Assembly (NCBI GenBank): GCA_009760855.2
Contig: WPIO01000098.1
Span: forward strand, 1,127,501 to 1,191,500
Source of the DNA: Cristatella mucedo
Taxonomy: Eukaryota > Bryozoa > Phylactolaemata > Cristatellidae
Reading direction: 5' to 3'
Length of the DNA: 64,000 bases
How positions within the stretch are numbered: position 1 is the first letter of the stretch; each line of letters opens with the position of its first letter. The notes under the pieces are model-generated. The model searched no databases, was not told where the DNA came from, and worked only from the letters and a program-made list of their open reading frames with translations. Made by a program: the position numbers and the translations under genes. This document shows positions 22,301 through 34,300 of the stretch, piece after piece.

Positions 22301-25300
22301 GGAAAGACTGAAGCTCAAAATTAGCTCTGCCAGCATGTCTCCGGTAGAATCTGCACACAATCTAGATGTCATGTTCCAAAGAGACCTCTTGTTAGACGAC
22401 CACATCAGCTCCGCCATCATGTCTGTCTACTTTTAGCTACTTAAAATTGTTAAAATTGGGCATCGTTTAGATAGGGATACAAGGTATAAGTTGGTCCTAT
22501 ATTTGACACACCCCGTCTTGACTTCTGTAACTCACTGGTTGCAGGCCTACCGTCATAAGCAATGGGGCGAATACAGCTGGTGCAAAACTCCGAGGCTAGG
22601 ATTGGCTCTCATGAGCATCGCAGTTGCCACATTACTCTACTTCTCGCCGACCCTCACCGGCTACTAGTCAAGCAACGGATCAAATTCAAGCTTTTGTCGC
22701 TCACTTTTAGGTCACTTCATTCTTTGGATCCAGCCTGTCTCTCAGATCTATGCTTCCACCATGTCAAGCATCGTACTACCTGCTTTTCTTAATCCATCAG
22801 TTTACCAATACCTCGTAAAAACCTCAAATCCTTAGAGGCCGTGCATTTAGTTCACATGCTCCCAAAGCTAACTTCTGACCTGCGTCAGGACATCCCCTGA
22901 CTTAGCCAAGGTGAAAAAGAACTTTAAAACCCATCTATTAAGAACACCATTTAGTAGGCCCCTTTGATTCGTCCTTGATGTGCTTATGCATGCTGTCACT
23001 TACCACATTTGCATGCTGACCCTGTGCATATCACCCCTTACCGTGTTATTCATGTTTTTTATCAAGCATGATATTACCCAACATTCAATCACGTTTCCAT
23101 TTGCAGCTAATGTAAAGCACCTAGAAAGAGATGGAGTTGTGTGATGGTGCTTTTTCAAGTGCATTATTATTATGTTCGGCTGTAGAGTGTACTCTTTGGC
23201 GATCACTGTAAACAGCACTACACCAAGCATAGGGTGCACAATTGAGTCTTTCATGTGCATGACCACTGTGACCATAGCAGAACTGGCAATGCTATATAAG
23301 CAAACGACGCCTTATTAGCTGAATAATTAAACATATTAGCACCTCAGCGATTGTGCAGCAGTACGGGGCGGAAGTCGTAATTTTGCAACATAGCAGTGAG
23401 CCTTGATCGCACACTTGGTAAGGCGGTTGCTGTTTATCATTTGTGAGTCCACGGCTCCCGGTGTCTGCTACTTGAAAAAGATTTTAACTAGTTCTTAGCA
23501 GTTAATCGTCTTTAATTCCATGACCAAGGTTCCAATGTTAACATGAAATCAATTTTCCTTTCGCTAGCTTTAATTTTGTATAAGCACATGTCTTGGTCGG
23601 CCATCAACCCTTGCTTTTCATCAGTCGACATCAAAAAACTATGGCTGATTTGTGGCTCTTCCGTCAACGGGCCTCCTGCAATTGCATGTCGTCGTCGTCT
23701 GCCCTCCGAATGTTTATGCGGTTTGCCTTAATTCAGTTTCCGGATATGCGGTGCAGCACCAAGTAGTCCCGGACGGCTGGTTGTCCTGGATTACCTATCA
23801 TTTTCGAGTGTTTCTCATGACCTGTTCCACATGCTCCTGTTGCTGCCAAGACAGCCATTTTTACCGGGTTGCTAATGTATCGCTGGCATTGAGCAGAAAG
23901 GAGATCAGCCTCAAAGATGTCAAAGGGTGCGGCAGTGGAGATTGGGTGAGTGTTCTTACAGATGAGAATGCCGTTAAGGTGAGCAGTTGTGGTAAGCGAG
24001 GTCATCACTCCAACCTTTCACTGTAGCAGTGCTGACGCCTGCTCTCTGCCTGCACAACAGTGCCACTGTGACAGCAGGAGCAGCAGCTTGTCGAGCAGCC
24101 GAGTGCACCATGAAGCGAATTCAATCTGCGTAGCACCTGTGCACTCGACTTATGCTTAACTCAGCTGCACATGCATCGCATGGATATCTTGCTGCCAACA
24201 AAGGAAACCTGGAAACCGGGTGAAAGCAAAACAGGGCAACTGGGCAGTTAATGAGCAGCCGTGGAAGAACTAATTGTGAGCAGTGAGTGGGGGTCAGTTT
24301 AGGGTCGGCAGAAACAGCATGCCCTGCACTATGTCACGATGGCTTTTATGACCTTGCTGACCTGCGGGTGCCCACTTGGTAGCAGTGGCTACCACTTATA
24401 CCAGCAGAGGATGTGGTAAGCACAAGGCTGTCGCATCGTTGGCATTGGCTAAAAGACATGGCTCACAGCCCACATGGGTTATCTCTGCCACAGTGCCTCG
24501 ACTCACCCTTGAACGACCACCCTCAATCTGTAGAACCCGTTCGAGACCTTGTCGACTGTAGCACCCCTAACTACCCATTAGGTGGTGCCTGGCGCTGCTT
24601 GCGGTGCAGGGTTCGTGGGCATGGTGCATTCATGGATTGGATACCCAAGGCAGGCAGTTGCTTGGCCTGGCACTGAGAAATCTCAGAGCCTCGTGCCGTT
24701 GCGGCTGCAGGACTCACTGAGTCGCCTGTGCTGCAGCGTGCACTGCGACAGCCGTCGTTAGGGCGAGCAAATCCTACATAAGGGGCTGTCATGAGCAGCT
24801 GGGTTGTGGCAAAGTGTGCAAGGCTGATTATTGTAATTCCCTTTTGGCTGTGCTGCCAAAGAAAGCTTTTAAGCCACTACAGCGGACTATGAATATGGCT
24901 GCAAGGCTGGTCTTTAAGTCCCAGCGGCTTGAGCACGTGTCACCTTTGCTAAAAGAGCTAGGATGGTTGCCGGTTGAGCCAAGGATACAGAGCAAAGTTC
25001 TTATGCTGACCCACAAGGCTCGCCACGGCTTGGCTCCTTCGTACCTAGCTGAAATGCTGCATCAGTTTCAGCCTGTTCACGCCCTCAGGTCCTGTGTGGA
25101 CAATGAATTAGCTGTCCCATTCCTCAGCCTAAAGACCGTTGGCGACAGAAGCTTTAGCTCTGCAGGTTCCAGACCGTGGAACTCGCTTCCACAATTCTTA
25201 TGCAACGGCAACTACTCCCCAACTGCCGACTGTGGCACATCTTTTTCAGCCGTTCTGAGCTGCTACTTCATTGCTACTCACTACCTCAACTGCTCTCCTG

Positions 25301-28300
25301 ACTCTGCTATGCTTCCCACTTTCTCTTTGTTGCGTGAGACGAAGTCCGTTGGCTACCGAATGCTTACCGAAAGCCGCTTAGGCTGTGAGTGGGCTACATA
25401 AAACTCTCATGCGTAACACCCACATGGTCTTTATGACTTTGTGGAGTTACAGACGGAGATACATTACATTACATAAGGCATCTACGTCGTCTGTCAGACT
25501 CCCCTCTGCTTCCAAGGTCTCATTTTTTACTTGGACTCTCGTAGGGTACGAAATCGCTTGCGAAAGAAGCTTGCCAAAGCGAATGTCGCTGACACCGCAT
25601 GTGCGACCCTCGACTCACCTGCCGCTGAGTATGACTAGTCATGCATTCTCGGGCTTTTGAGTCGCTCAGATTCCTACTCACTTACTGATACCGGAGCCAC
25701 GTGGTGTGTAAACAATAGAGAAAAAATTATGCCAGCAACGTCTGCGTCGGACAATGCTTGTTCGCGGTGGCATGGCATGGCTGGGAATTTGCACTTAAGT
25801 TTCACAGAATGGCAGTTTAAAATCAAAGGAAGCCACCCGGACCACGGGCGTTTGGCATAATCCTACTCACCAAGATGTGCTTCGCCGACGACAGTCGTCC
25901 GTTTCTTCTTCTCCTCCTTCTCCTGCTGCAACCATCTTTCGGCCGCCAAGCACAAACTCGGTGCGCCTCGCTCGATAGAACTATTATACGGTCGTGCTCT
26001 TAAGCCGTGCTTGCATCGGATCAGCTGCTCCCCACCGGCGTCCTCAGCTCTTTGAAATCTGTCCTTCGCAACCTTGGCTCGCTTGGTCTCGGGCGAGTTC
26101 GGATTCCGTGCGCGAGCTCAGGCTAGGAAGATGGATCCTTTACCCTCGTAAGTTCACTTTCAGCCGTCCGGTGCTTAGGTAAAGCTTGTGCTTTAGCGTG
26201 CCACAGTCTTGTTGAGCTGCAGCCAGAGTCAGCTGCGGAAAAGCGCAGAGATACGAACAATGGCAGTAGTTTCCAGTGGTCCGAGTAGTTTTGCGCTCCC
26301 GGCCTTCCAAACTAGCTTGACTCCAGCTGTGCTCTAACGAAATAACTTGCCTTCGTTTCATGCATGGCCAGCCCTTTTCAGGTGGGCTCGCGCAGTCTAT
26401 CCACACATCCTGTGTATCACTTCCGTTTTTCTACTAGAAGGTTCGAGTTAACCATAGACATCAAGCTCTCGCATTGTACACGCCCATTCTGCCGGCGACC
26501 GAGTAGGAATGCCGTCTTTCTAGAGTTTCAAGTGGTTTTGGTGCCGTGGCTCGCTGTAATAATAATAATGTTAATAATAATGCACTTGATAAAGTGCCCT
26601 TATTGAACTCAATCTCTTTCTAGGCGCTTTAAATTTGCTGCAAAGGGAAATGCAATTGAATGGTGAGTAGTATCATGCTTAATAAACAGCATGAATAACG
26701 TCTTTAGGGGTGATATGCACAGGGTCAGTGTTGAACGGTGAGTCATATCATTGGCAGAGCCTTGGGGCCCGCAAGCGATTTAGAACAATCTGAGGAAAGC
26801 CACATTTGCAATGGCGCTGAGAATACAAAGGAAGGTGCGTGTGGCTTTGATCTTTGTTTCAAAGTGATGTCTGCAAAGGTGTGATAACTTGGCCAGGCAT
26901 AGCAGTGCGTGTGTGTTGTCTTTCGTTCTGCAGTCGCAGTTGTGCAACCTGCTAGCCTTTTACCAAGTGTGGGAATGGGGGCGTGGTGAAATGCTCTCCA
27001 GCTGGCAGTTTTCGGGGGAGGGGGAGGTATGTGAGCAGTAACTGCTGCTTGGTATCGCATGGTTGTATTTAGTTCCTACTGGCTGCTAAAGCTGGCACAC
27101 TCCGAAATTCCACGCGACCCCAAGCGGCAACTCCTTCACACGTTTGCCGACTTTCCCTTACCCATATGTGCAGTATTGGCATGGAAACTAGGCAGTATAT
27201 TAATAATAATAATAATAATAATAATATTGCACTTGATAAAGCGCCCTCAGAGAACTTAATCTCTTTCTAGGTGCTTTACATTTGCTGCAAAGTGATACGC
27301 AATAGAATAGTAAGTAAAATCATGCTTGAAAAACAAACAAAATGAATAACATGGTTAGGGGTTACATGCACTGGGTCAGCATGCAAATGTGGTTAGTGGC
27401 AGCATGAACAGTGTCAGCACGCATAAGCACATCGAGGACGAATCACAAGGACCCACTAAATGCTGTCCTAAATAGGTATGTTTTTAAGTTTCTTTTAAAT
27501 GTGGTCAGGTCAGGGGATGTTCTGATGCAGGTCGGGAGGGAGTTCCAGGCTGTGGGAGCATACGAGCTAAATGCACGGTCTCCAAAGGATTTAAGGTTTG
27601 TACGAGGTATTTCTAGACTGTTGGATTCCGAAAAGCGAGTGGTACGATGCTTTGCCTGATGGGGTAGTATCTCTGAAAGATAGGCTGGAGCCATAGAATG
27701 AAGAGACCTAAAAGTGAGCGACAAAACCTTGAAGTCAATCCGTTGCTTGACTGGTAACCAGTGCAGGTCGGCGAGAAGTGGAGTAATGTGGCAACTGCGA
27801 CGCTCACGACAGACAAGCCTAGCTGCAGAGTTTTGCACCAGCTGCAATCGCCTGATCGCACATGCTGGTAGGCCAGTAAGCAGTGAGTTGCAGAAGTCGA
27901 GACGAGATGTCACGAATGCATGGACCAACTTGGACGTGGTATCCTTATCTAAACAAGCTCTAATTTTAGCAATGTTATGAAGCTGAAAATAGGCTGATTT
28001 GACTGTGGAGCTGATGTGGTCGTCTAACGAGAGGTCGCTTTGGAATATGACACCTAGATTTCGAGCTGATGCAACTGGAGATATGCTGGCAGAGCCAATT
28101 TTGAAAGTCAGCCTTTCCAATTTCTGAATAACACTAGGTTTGCCCATAACTAGTAAGTTAGTTTTATCATCGTTTAGTTTTAGAAAATTTGCTGCCATCC
28201 ATGATCGGATGTCATCAATGCATGCAGCAAGTGAGTTGAGAGAATTTGAGGTGCTCGAAGGCTGGGAGGGATCAAAGCAAAGGTACAACTGAGTGTCATC

Positions 28301-31300
28301 CGCATAGAAGTGAAAGCCTAGATTGTGCTTGGCAATCAAATCAGTGAGAGGGAGAGTATAAACGGTGAAAAGGACCGGACCTAGCACAGAGCCCTGAGGT
28401 ACTCCATATTTTAGAGGTTCTTCAGATGATCTTTGTCCATTCACGTCAACACTCTGGAGTCTCCCACTGAGATAGGACCTGAACCACTGCAGAGCAGTGC
28501 CAGTGATGCCCAGGCGAGATGAGAGGCGCTCTAGAAGTACTTTATGATCGATGGTATCAAAAGCTGCCGAAAGATCGAGCAAAACAAGAAGAGACACTCT
28601 ACCCATGTCTGCATTCCTAAGTAGGTCATTGTATACCCGAAGCAATGCTGACTCTGTGGAGTGATTAGCTCTAAAGCCAGACTGGAACTTACTAGCAAGG
28701 TGTGAGGTTTCGATATACGAGTTCAGCTGGTCTGCCACGACCCGTTCCAGTGTCTTTGATAGGAATGGTAGAAGGGAGACTGGGCGGTAGTTGCTTAAGT
28801 TCTCTTGGTCTAGTGTAGCTTTCTTGAGAAGTGGCCTGACTACAGCTTTTTTGAAAGGTGCTGGGACCTGACCTGAGGCTAATGACATATTAATGATGTT
28901 GGTTATGCATGGCAGCAGCAGATCAATGCAACGTTTTTTGCAGGACAGTGGGAATAGGGTCCAGTGGACTTGTTGTCTTCTTTGATTGAGATACGAGCTT
29001 TAGGACTACATCACTGGTGACCTGTTTAAATGCAGACATTGAGGCGCAGCCAGGAACCGAGGAACAGCATTCTAGTGGGAAGGTTGTCATCGCAGGGATG
29101 GATTCCCTGATTTTGTCTATCTTTCTATATTAGGAATCTTACCCGATTTTGTTTGCGTGGAGCTCATTTTTTATTATTCTTTCCTTTTTGCATAATTTTT
29201 GGTCGCTTTGACATTTAGTTGAACAACCACCGGCTCCTGCTCTGGTCTTATTTTCTTCCAAAAAATAAATAAAATTGAATGATTTGACTTGCTTCTTACG
29301 AATGTGACCCGCGTTGATAAAAAAGATATATTGTGAAGGGAATATATTGAGCATAAATTTATGATATATTACTAATAAAATAATAAAATAACTAAACAAT
29401 TACTAATAAATAAAATTACTAAAAAATTACTAATAAAATCGTATAATAAAATAACTAACACGGGCTTTAACTGTATGCAGCCATGCATCTGTGCCATCTC
29501 TATGTTGTGACATCAACCCCTACACCAGGCTGCTACTCATGCCCTCTCACTTTCCGGCCTTGACCTCACCAGGGTAACCTTGGGCCACTTTTGTTGCTTG
29601 CGCTCGGTATTTGTTGAGTTTACTGGGTGTATTCTAATGCTTGTGAACTTGTGCCTGTAATTCTTGTAATCCGTTGTGGCAGGACACCCTTTATTGGATA
29701 CATTCGAGTGCTTTTAACTAATTCAATATGCCTAATACATGTGTGCCCATATGCAGCTTTCACTCAAAAAGGCCACCCAAAAACCTTGGGCTAGCACCTG
29801 CCAAAATAGTGGAACCTGGCTGCGCGAACCCAAATCATGCACCTGGCATTTACAGCAGTCAGCCGTTGAGCCGTAGCACGAATGCTGCAAGTTTTGCTAT
29901 GTCGCTAATAGTCGCTGCTATACCAAGCTAGCTCTGTCGTGCAGTCACAGGAGCACAGTGTTGGTTCCTTACTGCATGACTGTTAAATCTTATCATCTCG
30001 TGTTGTCACTTTCACTGCATGAAAGGTTGGTCTCATTAAAAGGTTTTACATCCACCATGACGATACCTAATATGCTCGCACGTGTTAGCTATTTTTGGCC
30101 GTAGGTTGGATCCTTTGAAGGGATGCTTCAGAGTTTTTGGCCTCGCTAATTCAGCACACATTTCAATGTGTATGTGTGTGCTTAAATCCGAGTTAGGAAC
30201 GTAGCTTCACAGCGTGATATATGCGGAACTATTGAAGATAAATAATAGGCTGCAGCTGAGTCATGCTTTGTGAACCAATTGCAAAAAGGTGGGATCAAGT
30301 GCCCCAGCAGGCAGGCCAGTAAAAGACAGTTTTTATATTGCAAGTGTTGCTCTAAAAAATGCACACGAATGAAAAGCAATGGAAGCTTGCATCTAGGAGG
30401 ACTGGCAGTGATGGCTGGGCTACCTTGGTGTGTGGTGCATGCGTTCCATAATTGAACCCTTATTGTAGACTTGACCTTGTCTAGACACCAGGCTTGCCGG
30501 CGAGCCGGTTCTATGCCTGCTGGAAAAGTTCGGCTGGGGGCCACGACCCGGACTTTCTCATCCAGTACCCACGTTGATTAAAATTTCAGGTGACTGCAGA
30601 ATGCTCGACGGCTAGTTCATCCAGTCTCGCAGATGCAGTGATTTCGTCGATCGCAACTACCGCGTCAGCGTCTGCCAATGGTGTCGAGCCAAAAGTAGAG
30701 CTTTCTACGAAGGTCGATGATAAAGGCGTGCCCGGGACAGTAGGCATACTAGAGACAGCTCTCCAGCTCGCTGTGACCACTTCCAACTCAAGCACTGCAG
30801 ACGAGTCTGCAGACGTTTTACGAGGTAGAGCTGCCTCAGTTGGCGCCATACTTCAGAACGAGCAAAAGGTACGCACCGATGGCGCTCGTGAGCACCTGCT
30901 GACTAGACATTGCAGCGATCGCCAAGGCATTTTTGCATTCATTGCTCACAACTTCCACAATTTTTTTTCTATAACCGTTGGAAATCGAGCCTGAAGCCTT
31001 CAGGTTAAATGGAAAACCTGGCCTCTGTGGGCAGGAGCTGAAGCCCCCATGGTGCAGCTAGGCTATAAGTGAATTGATAGCCAGCCACTGTGATCTGGCA
31101 TGTATGCTGCCACAGACCTTGATCTTGTGGTTCCGGTTTTATTTTCTCGGGCTCAGGACCCTGACGACCTATCTGGTGTACTGGAAATAGGCCCTATGGT
31201 ACCACAGTGCATGTCGTATGCTTGCCTTGATACAGCAATTTTTTAGAGTTGCTTTTTGTTGTTCTGGCGTGCTGATCTGTCGCTTGGCTACATCTGCCAC

Positions 31301-34300
31301 AGTTGGCCGTTGCATCTGCTCTTTATTGCTGCATCCGCTATCACCTGTTGCTGATGTCTCTTTGCCTTTTTTTGCTGCTCGGATTACTTGGTTGCTTGCT
31401 AGAAACTGCTGTGCTTCCTGCCTCCGTGTTGCCCTATCGTCCCCTTACAGCACCATGCCATGCCTGCTGCAAAGATAATGCACTAATTCGCCAAATTGTT
31501 GGTAGTTTTCAGGGCGCTGCATGAAGTGCAACGGCGGCACGGGGCCCACCTACTGCCGAATATGTCGTACTTGCATAGACATCAAGTGCTTTTGGGGACA
31601 AGGGAATATGAAAAAGTCATGCAAAATAGGATCTGCCAGCATATCTCCAGTTGAATAAGCTCGAAATCTAGGTGTGATGTTCCTAAGTGACCTCTGGTTA
31701 GACGACCACATCAGCTCTGCAGTCAAAACTGCCTACTTTCAGCTACATAACTTTGCTAAAATTCGGGCTCGTTTAGATACAGATGCCACGTCTAAGTTGG
31801 TCCATGCATTCGCGACATCACGATGCGACGTTTGCAACTCACTGCTTTCTGGCCTACCGGCACCTGCAATCAGGCGATTCCAGCTGGAGCAAAACTCTGC
31901 AGCTAGGCTTGTCTGTCGTGAGCGTCGCAGTCGCCACATCGCACTACTTCTCCCCGACCTGCACTGGCTACCAGTCAAGCAACAGATTGACTTCAAGGTT
32001 CTGTCACTCACCTTTAGGTAATTTCCTTCTTTGGCTCCAGCCTATCTCTCAGATCTACTCTCCCACCAGGCCAAGCATCGTACCACCTCCTTTTCGGTAT
32101 TCAAGAGTGTACCAATACCTCGTACAAACCTAAAATCCTTTGGGGACAGTGCATTTAGTTCGCATGCTTTCAAAGCCACGAACTCCCTCCCGACTTGCGT
32201 CTGGATGTCCCCTGACTTGACCACATTTAAAAAGAACTTAAAACACACCTATTTAGGACAGCACCTAGTGGGTCCCTGTGATTCGTCCTTGATGTGCTTA
32301 TGCATGCTGCCACTAACCACATTTGCATGCTGAACCTGTGCATGTCACCTTTAGCCATGTTATTCATGTTGTTTGCTTTATCAAGCACGATATTACTCGC
32401 GATTCAATCGCGTTCTCCTTTGCAGCGAATATAAAGCGCCTAGGAAGAGATTGAGTTCTCTGGGGGTGCTTTATCAAGAGCATTATTATTATTAACATTG
32501 TCAATATTCATGCGTCCTTGCTGTCTCTCAGTGGTAAGCATTTAAGTTTGCATTCAGTCTGGTTGATCTGTGCATCTGTAGTCGCTTGTATTGATTGCTG
32601 ATTCTCACAAAATTTTTTCTTGCCATGTCTTATCCGTGTAGTTGCTTTCCCAATTCTTATGTCCTGGTGCAATGTGTGCGACAAGATTCTTTAGGACCGT
32701 CGTTGTGCCAGCATTGCAATTGGAGGGTTCTTTGCACTAGAATAAACAAGTTTGTCAACAAGGAAAGTAACTCAGCTCTCCGGAGAGGGTGAAGTTAGCT
32801 AACTTTTTGGGGAAATGAGCAGCATCTGAACTGTGGATAAGCTCTCTCAGAAATCGCTAGCAAAGATACCACTTTATTGGGGGTTGGGGGAATGCCTCTT
32901 TGGGTGAGTAATAATATTGCACTTGATAAAGCGCCCTCAGAGAACATAATCTCTTTCTAGGCGCTTTACATTTGCTGCAAAGTGATATGCAGTTGAATAG
33001 TGAGTAAAACCATGCTTAAAAACAAACAAAATGAATAATATGGTTAGGGGTGACATGCACAGGGTCAGCATGCAAATGTGGTTAGTGGCAGCATGCACAG
33101 TGTCAGCACGCATAAGCACATCAAGGAAGAATCGCAGGGACCCACTAAATGCTGTCCTAAATAGGTGTGTTTTTAGCTTCCTTTTAAATGTGGTCAGGTC
33201 AGGGGATGTGCTGACGCAGGTCGGGAGGGAGTTCCAGGCTTTGGGAGCATATGAACTAAATGCATGGTCTCCAAAGGATTTAAGGTTTGTACGAGGTATT
33301 TCCACACTGTTGGATTCCGAGAAGCAGGTGGTACGATGCTTGGCCTGGTGGGGGAGTATATCTGACAGATAGGCTGGAGCCATAGAATGAAGGGACCTAA
33401 AAGTGAGGGACAAAACCTTGAAGTCAATCCGTTGCTTGACTGGTAGCCAGTGCAGGTCGGCGAGAAGTGGAGTAATGTGGCAACTGCGACGCTCACGACA
33501 GACAAGCCTAGCTGCAGAGTTTTGCACTAGCTGCAATCGCCTGATTGCACATGCCGGTAGGCCAGTGAGCAGTGAGTTGCAGAAGTCGAGACGGTATGTC
33601 ACGAATGCATGGACCAACTTGGACGTGGTATCTCTATCTAAACAAGCCCGAATTTTAGCAATGTTATGAAGCTGAAAATAGGCAGATTTGACTGTGAGTT
33701 AGACAGAGACTTGCTTGAGTAAGCTTGAGCTCTTGAGTAAATGACATGTTCGGCGATTGGTGCTAGCCCTTCTCGTGATTTAGGCATGGTTTAGCATGCT
33801 GATTTTTGTTTTCTGCTAAAGGACCCTGCTACTTACTAGACGAAATGCTGGCAAAGTGGCCAGCGAGTATCTAGAGTGTGCGAGTGAGAGCAAGCCGAAC
33901 TGAGAGCAAGGAATTGGTGAGAATCCACGGAGATCATCACTCAATCGGGGCGACTCTTTTCTTTTGATAACCAGTATTAATCCCTAGGATAACGTGGTCA
34001 CACTTTTTTTGCTGGTACACTCGTTGACGCTCGATGCATGCCATTGTTGAGGGATAGTGAGACTCAAACAAGCTTGCCGATGGACAGGCAGACAGATATT
34101 GGAGCATTAGGATGTCAGGAGCTTGTGAGGGCAGGCCAGAGCCACGCAGTTTCAAGTAAAATTATACCTTTTAATGACTTGATAGGAGCAACGAGTGTTA
34201 TTAATGAGCCAATCTTTTATGAAGGGGTAGGATTAGGTACAATAAACAAATCCATATATTAGCCTTGCAGACAGTGGAGTCAGCTCTCTTGCAATCGTGG

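Larger units (their letters stand above)
19340..30589 (+). other. Long intron (about 11 kb) rich in LINEs
   Basis: Between the donor GTACTA and the acceptor AAAATTTCAG. It contains LINE copies at 22218, 24800, 26556 and 27199 and an AT-rich block at 29364-29462. Open frames near 20.3-20.7, 21.8 and 23.6-24.0 kb, and a Cys-containing frame near 24.59 kb, have some donor or acceptor signals. None shows a family match, so I do not call exons there. Missed linker exons are possible. Confidence 0.5.

Noticed and set aside
24575-24676. Frame CLRCRVRGHGAFMDW...GSC, considered as a fourth CXXC finger
   Set aside because: Only the first CxxC and a distant Cys fit. Spacing and the second CxxCxxC are absent, so chance is as likely as a fossil.
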